From Pseudomonadota bacterium (GTDB lineage Bacteria; Pseudomonadota; Gammaproteobacteria; Pseudomonadales; Moraxellaceae), in assembly GCA_021804565.1 (NCBI GenBank), contig JAJZHK010000009.1, positions 1 through 64,000 of the forward strand: 64,000 nucleotides of DNA. The letters run 5' to 3'. The translations under genes were made by a program, and so were the position numbers. This document shows, in pieces, positions 56,075 to 64,000 of the stretch. Under the pieces are notes generated by a model. It worked only from the letters and a program-made list of their open reading frames with translations, did no database searches and had not been told where the DNA came from. Within the stretch, counting starts at the first letter, position 1, and every line of letters begins with the position of its first letter.

Positions 56075-57276
56075 CGCAGGGCGGCCAGCGCCCGCTCTAT
56101 GCAGCCTTGCGCCTGCCCCACCTCTTCCTCGCTGAGAGTCAGAGGTGGGCAGATGCGCACCACCGTACCGTGGGTGTCTTTGGAGAGGGCGCCTTCCTTC
56201 TGCAGGAGCTGACAAAAATGCCGGGCGCTGACCTGTGCGGGGTCAAACTCCATGCCGATGAACAGACCACGACCGCGCACATCGCGCAAAGCCGGGTGCC
56301 TGAGCGACTTGAGGCCGGCCAGGAGCAGCGCTCCGTGTTGCCGGGCACGATCGATCAAATGCTCTTCCATCAGGACATTGAGCGCTTCCAGGCCGACCCG
56401 GGCGGCCAGGGGATTGCCGCCAAAGGTGCTGCCATGATCGCCGGGGGTGAAGACGTCCATGAGATCCTTGCGCGCCAAAAACAGGGACACCGGCAAAAGG
56501 CCGCCGCCCAGGGCCTTGCCGAGCATCAGTCCGTCGGGCTTGACCTGTTCATGATCGCAGGCGAGCAGATCTCCGGTGCGACCCAGGCCGGTCTGGATTT
56601 CATCGACCAGCATCAGGATCTTCTTTTGCGTGCACAATTCGCGCACCTGGGCCAGCCAGCCTGGCGGCGGCAGGCGAATTCCCGCCTCACCCTGGATGGG
56701 CTCGAGCAAGACCGCCGCGGTACGCGGATTGATCGCTTGGCGCAGCGCGTCGATATCACCATAAGGCACGCTGACGAAGCCGTCGGTCAAGGGGGCAAAG
56801 CCCCGCCGATAAGCGTTCTCGCTGGAAAAGCTGATGATGCTGATCGTGCGTCCATGGAAATTGCCTTCCATGACGATGATCTGCGCCTCGCCGTCGGCCA
56901 TACCGCGTTCGAGCATGGCCCATTTGCGCGCGGCTTTGAGCGCCGTCTCGACCGCTTCGGCACCGCTGTTCATCGGCAAGGCCTTGTCCATACCGGTCAG
57001 TTCACAAGCGCGTGCCAGAAAAGGCCCCAAGGTGCCGCAGTAAAACGCGCGTGAACAGACACTGAGCTTGTGCAGCTGATCACAGGCCGCAGCGACGATG
57101 CGTGGATGGGCATGACCGTGACTGAGCGCTGAATAGGCGCTCATCAGGTCCAGGTAGGATCGCCCCTGCTCATCGTAGACATGACACCCCTCGCCACGCA
57201 CCAACGTGATGTCCAGTGGTGCGTAGTTGGAAGCTCCATAACGGTCTTCCAGTTCCATGACCTTCGCGAAGGACAT
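56071..57276 (-). CDS. rocD: Ornithine aminotransferase-like class III aminotransferase
   Basis: A 401-residue PLP enzyme. The N-terminal region (NYAPLDITLVRGEG, DLMSAYSALSHGHAHP, SRAFYCGTLGPF) closely resembles ornithine-delta-aminotransferase rather than acetylornithine aminotransferase. MNSGAEAVETALKAARKW near residue 98 and LGKALGGGLLPVSLF near 248 (PLP-binding Lys) complete the active site. It converts ornithine and 2-oxoglutarate to glutamate semialdehyde and glutamate. I use the ATG at 57276; a GTG three codons earlier is possible. The 3' end overlaps the PstS-like gene by four bases. Confidence 0.88.
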   Translation of the reverse strand: MSFAKVMELEDRYGASNYAPLDITLVRGEGCHVYDEQGRSYLDLMSAYSALSHGHAHPRIVAAACDQLHKLSVCSRAFYCGTLGPFLARACELTGMDKALPMNSGAEAVETALKAARKWAMLERGMADGEAQIIVMEGNFHGRTISIISFSSENAYRRGFAPLTDGFVSVPYGDIDALRQAINPRTAAVLLEPIQGEAGIRLPPPGWLAQVRELCTQKKILMLVDEIQTGLGRTGDLLACDHEQVKPDGLMLGKALGGGLLPVSLFLARKDLMDVFTPGDHGSTFGGNPLAARVGLEALNVLMEEHLIDRARQHGALLLAGLKSLRHPALRDVRGRGLFIGMEFDPAQVSARHFCQLLQKEGALSKDTHGTVVRICPPLTLSEEEVGQAQGCIERALAALR

Positions 57277-57321
57277 GATGACCACTCCCGTTTCGGGTAT
57301 CTGCTGTCAGTATAGGCTGAT

Positions 57322-60579
<3,258 letters not shown>

Positions 60580-60590
60580 AAGCCGGCGAC

Positions 60591-62738
60591 TCAGCAAGGC
60601 TCGAGACGAGCGTATTGGGCGATCAGCCACTTCGCCCCGATCTCGGCGAAGTTCACCTGCACCCGCTGTTGTGGTCCCTGGCCTTCGTAGGCCAGCACCA
60701 CGCCTTCTCCCCAGCGGGGGTGACGCACCCGCTGCCCGAGACCGACCTGCCCGGGATGACAGCCGGCGCCGGCCACCATGGACAGCTCGGGCCTGGCCTT
60801 TTCCAGCGGCGCGCTGCTGCGTACCGTCGCCATCAGGGACGCCGGAATCTCACTGAGAAAGCGCGAAGGCTGGTTGCTGCGCTCCTGGCCATACAGCCGG
60901 CGTAACTCGGCATAGCTCAGGTAGAGCTCACGCATGGCGCGGGTGATACCGACGTAACATAGCCGTCTTTCTTCCTCGAGTTGACCGGCCTGTACCGCCA
61001 TGTCATGAGGAAACAGGCCCTCTTCGAGCCCGACCAGAAACACCACCGGAAACTCCAGGCCCTTGGCGGCGTGCAAAGTCATCAACTGCACGGCGTCCTC
61101 AAACTCACCAGCCGCCTTGTCTCCGGCTTCCAGGGCGGCGTGATCGAGGAAGGCCGCGACGACGTCGATCGGGGCCTCGCTGTCGGCAGGATCAAATTCA
61201 CGGGCGGCGCCGATCAGTTCGCGCAGGTTCTCAAGCCTGGCCTGCGCTTTCTCGCCCTTTTCCTGCTCATGATAGGCGAGCAGGCCGGTCGCCTCGATCA
61301 GGGTCGCCAGCGTTTCATGCAGGGGCAGCTCGGCCAGGCCGGCCGCATGTTCTTCGATCAGCTGGATGTAGCCACGCAAGGCGGTTGCCGCCCGATTCGG
61401 CAGCAGGCCTTCCTGCAGCACCTGCTGTGCCGCCTGCCAGAGTGAACAGCGCCGGGCCTGGGCCTGCTCGCGCAGCAAGGCGAGGCTGCGCTCACCGAGG
61501 CCGCGGGGCGGCACATTGACCACCCGCTCGAAGGACAGGTCGTCGTCCGGATGCAGAAGCTGGCGCAGATAGGCCATGGCGTTGCGCACCTCGGCGCGCT
61601 CGAAAAAGCGCAGACCGCCGTGGATGCGATAGGCGATGCCGGCGCGGATCAAGGCCTCCTCCAGCACGCGAGACTGGGCATTGGAGCGGTACAGTATGGC
61701 CATCTCCGAGCGCCGTAAACCGCTGCGCTGCTGTCTTTCGATCTGCTGCACCACATAGAGGGCCTCATCGAGATCGTTGAAAGCACGAAACAGCTGCAAA
61801 GGCTCACCGTGCGCCTGCTCGGTCCACAGTTCCTTGCCAAGACGGCCCTGGTTATGGGCGATGACGGCATTGGCGGCCTGCAGAATGGGGGCGGTGGAGC
61901 GGTAGTTCTGCTCCAGGCGGATGATGTCGGCATCGGGATAGTGGCGACGAAAATCACGGATATGATCGATGCAGGCGCCGCGCCAGCCGTAGATGCTCTG
62001 GTCGTCGTCACCGACGACGGTGAGCATGGCCCCGCCTGCCGCCAGCAGCCGCAGCCAGGCGTACTGAACGCCATTGGTGTCCTGAAACTCATCGACCAGA
62101 ATATGGCGGAAACGGCTCTGGTAGTGCTGCAGGATCAGCGCATCGTTTTGCAAAAGCTCGAGACTGCGCAAAAGGATCTCGGCAAAGTCGATGACCCCGG
62201 AGCGTTCGCAGGCCTGCTCATAGGCCTGATACATGGTTTGCATGGTGCGCAGATACGGATCGCCCGTGCTCACCGCCTGCGGTCTTTGCCCCTGCTCTTT
62301 GCGGGTATTGATAAAACCGGCGATCTGGCGGGCGGGCCAGTGCTCTTCATCGATGCCCTGCTCCCGCGCCACCCGCTTGATCAGGCGCAGCTGGTCGTCG
62401 GCATCGAGAATCTGAAAGGAAGCGGGTAAGCGCGCAGCTTCATGATGGCGACGCAGGAGTCGATGCGCCAGACCATGGAAAGTGCCCACCCACAGGCCAT
62501 CGAGCGGCCCGCCGAGCAGCTCTTCAAGCCGTGCCCGCAACTCCTGCGCCGCCTTGTTGGTAAAGGTGACCGCCAGCAGGCTGTGCGGCGACACCCCGTG
62601 CTCGCGCACAAACCAGGCCATACGCCGGGTCAGCACACGCGTCTTGCCTGAGCCGGCGCCAGCGAGCACCAGCAGTTGCGGGGCATCGCTGCAGACAGCC
62701 GCCGCTTGCGCGGCATTGAGGCCTGGTTGCTGGGTCAT
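60591..62738 (-). CDS. uvrD: DNA helicase II UvrD
   Basis: A 715-residue superfamily 1 helicase, the length of E. coli UvrD (720). The ATG at 62738 gives MTQQPGLNAAQAAAV. Motif I is VLAGAGSGKTRVL (near residue 28), motif II DEFQDTN, motif III GDDDQSIYGWRGA, motif V MTLHAAKGLEFPVVF and motif VI RRLCYVGITRA. It unwinds DNA in nucleotide-excision and mismatch repair. The C-terminal part has the region that contacts repair partners. I see no CTGT-N8-ACAG LexA box upstream. The SNF2 gene follows after a gap of 11 bases. Confidence 0.94.
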   Translation of the reverse strand: MTQQPGLNAAQAAAVCSDAPQLLVLAGAGSGKTRVLTRRMAWFVREHGVSPHSLLAVTFTNKAAQELRARLEELLGGPLDGLWVGTFHGLAHRLLRRHHEAARLPASFQILDADDQLRLIKRVAREQGIDEEHWPARQIAGFINTRKEQGQRPQAVSTGDPYLRTMQTMYQAYEQACERSGVIDFAEILLRSLELLQNDALILQHYQSRFRHILVDEFQDTNGVQYAWLRLLAAGGAMLTVVGDDDQSIYGWRGACIDHIRDFRRHYPDADIIRLEQNYRSTAPILQAANAVIAHNQGRLGKELWTEQAHGEPLQLFRAFNDLDEALYVVQQIERQQRSGLRRSEMAILYRSNAQSRVLEEALIRAGIAYRIHGGLRFFERAEVRNAMAYLRQLLHPDDDLSFERVVNVPPRGLGERSLALLREQAQARRCSLWQAAQQVLQEGLLPNRAATALRGYIQLIEEHAAGLAELPLHETLATLIEATGLLAYHEQEKGEKAQARLENLRELIGAAREFDPADSEAPIDVVAAFLDHAALEAGDKAAGEFEDAVQLMTLHAAKGLEFPVVFLVGLEEGLFPHDMAVQAGQLEEERRLCYVGITRAMRELYLSYAELRRLYGQERSNQPSRFLSEIPASLMATVRSSAPLEKARPELSMVAGAGCHPGQVGLGQRVRHPRWGEGVVLAYEGQGPQQRVQVNFAEIGAKWLIAQYARLEPC

Positions 62739-62980
62739 GAAGGTATCCGAGCTGCCGAGCAAAAGCGAAAGTATGCCAGAAGCTCCGTCGCTATGGCGAT
62801 GTATTGTCAAGCGCGTGGCCGGCCCGCCAATAATCCGATATGAGTTAACAAGGCGAAGCGAATGTGATAGTTTGCCAAGTTAAGCATTATGCGCATGTGG
62901 TTCTAAGGTCAAGGACGCCCTCTTCACATAAGAATTCCAAGAGAAGTGGTATTTTCTCGTCCTGCGGCGAGGTTGAAGGA

Positions 62981-64000
62981 TGTCCGAACAGCGAGTATCG
63001 AACAGCACAAAAGCCGGCACTGGGGGCCGCTCTGAGGAACTGGAAAGACCTTCGCGTCTGCGTCAGGCGCTGAAGGCTCGACAAAATCATCAGGTGATGG
63101 GACAAGCTCCCTTTTTTATCGCCGTGTCTTCAGCCTGCGCCATCATTGCCATCGCCATCTACTGGAATGAGAGCGCTCCCGGACACACCCTGCTGCTGCT
63201 GTGGGGCGGGCTTTATGCCCTGGCCACCCTCATCCGCTCGATCATGGTCGTCGGCTATCGCATCAACCCGGGCAGCCACAGCAGCCGGTTCTGGCACCAC
63301 GCCATCCTCGTCAACGCACTCATCTTCGGTGCCCTCTGGGGGGGCGCCGGCATGGTCATCAACCCCTACCTGCTCAGTAGCAGCCCGGCGGGTTTTGATC
63401 ACCATGCCCTGCTCGCTGCCCTGATCACCTGCCAGAGCATCGCCGCCCTGGCCGCTTACGCGACCCATTTTCCCGCCTTCATCGCCTACAGCCTGTTCAG
63501 CCTGCTGCCGATCAGCCTCAACCTGCTGGCCACCGGCGAGCACTTGGCGCAGATCATGGGGATGATCGCCTTGCTGTTTTTGGCGGTGCTCATCTTCAGC
63601 GGCTATCAGATCCACCGCATGTCGCGTCACTCGCACTGGCTGCAATCCAAGAATGAAGCGCTGATCCACGTGCTCGAGCACTCCAAGAAAGACATGCTCG
63701 ACATGACGCAAAAGCTGGCCCTGGAGATCTACGAGCGCAGCAATGCCGAGACCCGCCTGCAGGACATCAACGCCACCCTGGAAAGCCATGTCCGTGAACG
63801 CACCCGGGCGCTGACCCGGCTCAATACCGAGCTGCGTCGTGGCGAGCAGCGCCTGAGCCTGGCGATGAGCGCCGCCGGCCTGGGCATGTGGGACTGGCAC
63901 ATGCCGACCGACGTCACCTACCACTCCAATTTCGAACAGCTGCTCGGCTTTTCCAGCCATGAACTGAAAGGCTTCATGGGCCAGCTCAAGCCCTTGGTGC
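62981..64000 (+). CDS. Membrane sensor protein with PAS domain, N-terminal part
   Basis: The frame opens at the ATG at 62981 (GAGG seven bases upstream) and runs off the window end; 340 codons are visible. After a basic N-terminus of about 40 residues come six or so hydrophobic helices (residues 45-210; for instance FFIAVSSACAIIAIAIYW and IFGALWGGAGMVINPYL). A coiled coil follows at about 225-290 (VLEHSKKDMLDMTQKLALEI, ESHVRERTRALTRLN), then the start of a PAS domain (RLSLAMSAAGLGMWDWHMPT). Such proteins usually end in a GGDEF/EAL or histidine-kinase output domain, which is not visible here. It is divergent from uvrD. Confidence 0.85.

Noticed and set aside
62739..62830. LexA-binding site before uvrD
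   Set aside because: I looked for CTGT-N8-ACAG on both strands in the gap and found none.

Overview
This 64 kb window is GC-rich, gene-dense bacterial chromosome and most likely belongs to a gammaproteobacterium related to the Pseudomonadales. Two things point that way. One is a 13-gene respiratory complex I operon with a fused nuoCD. The other is the block rsmD - M16 - M16 / ftsY - ftsE - ftsX - rpoH - DUF423 - thiS - (thiG - trmB), an order I know from Pseudomonas. I saw no rRNA, tRNA, insertion sequence, prophage or CRISPR array. No gene-free gap exceeds 300 bases. Most convergent neighbours overlap or nearly touch.

Layout: (1) 1-4.2 kb: the end of a TetR regulator, a HopJ-family protein, a membrane protein, then pstS-pstC-pstA with a hairpin terminator between pstS and pstC; no pstB or phoU follows. 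(2) 4.2-10.8 kb: a Ca/cation antiporter, then a tightly overlapping minus-strand operon (acyl-CoA dehydrogenase, SDR, APH-type kinase, histidine phosphatase, SDR) divergent from a LysR regulator. This suggests catabolism of a hydroxylated acyl-CoA. (3) 10.8-25.6 kb: nuoA-nuoN on the minus strand, with a near-consensus promoter upstream of nuoA. (4) 25.8-29.6 kb: a CDF metal exporter, an acyl-CoA dehydrogenase, a SRPBCC protein, HMG-CoA lyase and a small coiled-coil-like protein. (5) 29.6-32.9 kb: a candidate 39-aa ORF opposite an operon of circularly permuted ATP-grasp, alpha-E protein and Anbu-type proteasome subunit. (6) 32.9-43.3 kb: housekeeping genes (rsmD, M16 pair, ftsYEX, rpoH, thiS, thiG, trmB) with a glycosyltransferase inserted in reverse between thiS and thiG.

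(7) 43.3-49.3 kb: a Cus-type Cu(I)/Ag(I) efflux operon (CusA, CusB, CusC) headed by a small His/Met-rich membrane-anchored protein, with two uncharacterised outer-membrane proteins divergent from it. (8) 50.8-57.3 kb: di-haem cytochrome c peroxidase, thioredoxin 2 (with an operator-like dyad in its promoter), a class III CoA-transferase coupled to tcdA, a porin-like barrel with a half-size PstS-like protein, and ornithine aminotransferase. (9) 57.3-64 kb: a SWIM/SNF2 helicase, UvrD, and the start of a membrane PAS sensor that runs off the window.

The best candidates for under-described biology are: the minimal Anbu operon without its usual transglutaminase, together with the flanking small ORFs; the His/Met-rich protein of the copper operon; the kinase/dehydrogenase cluster; the porin plus mini-PstS pair; and the promoter-embedded dyad of trxC. 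All functions are inferred by reading the sequence; no database search was run.
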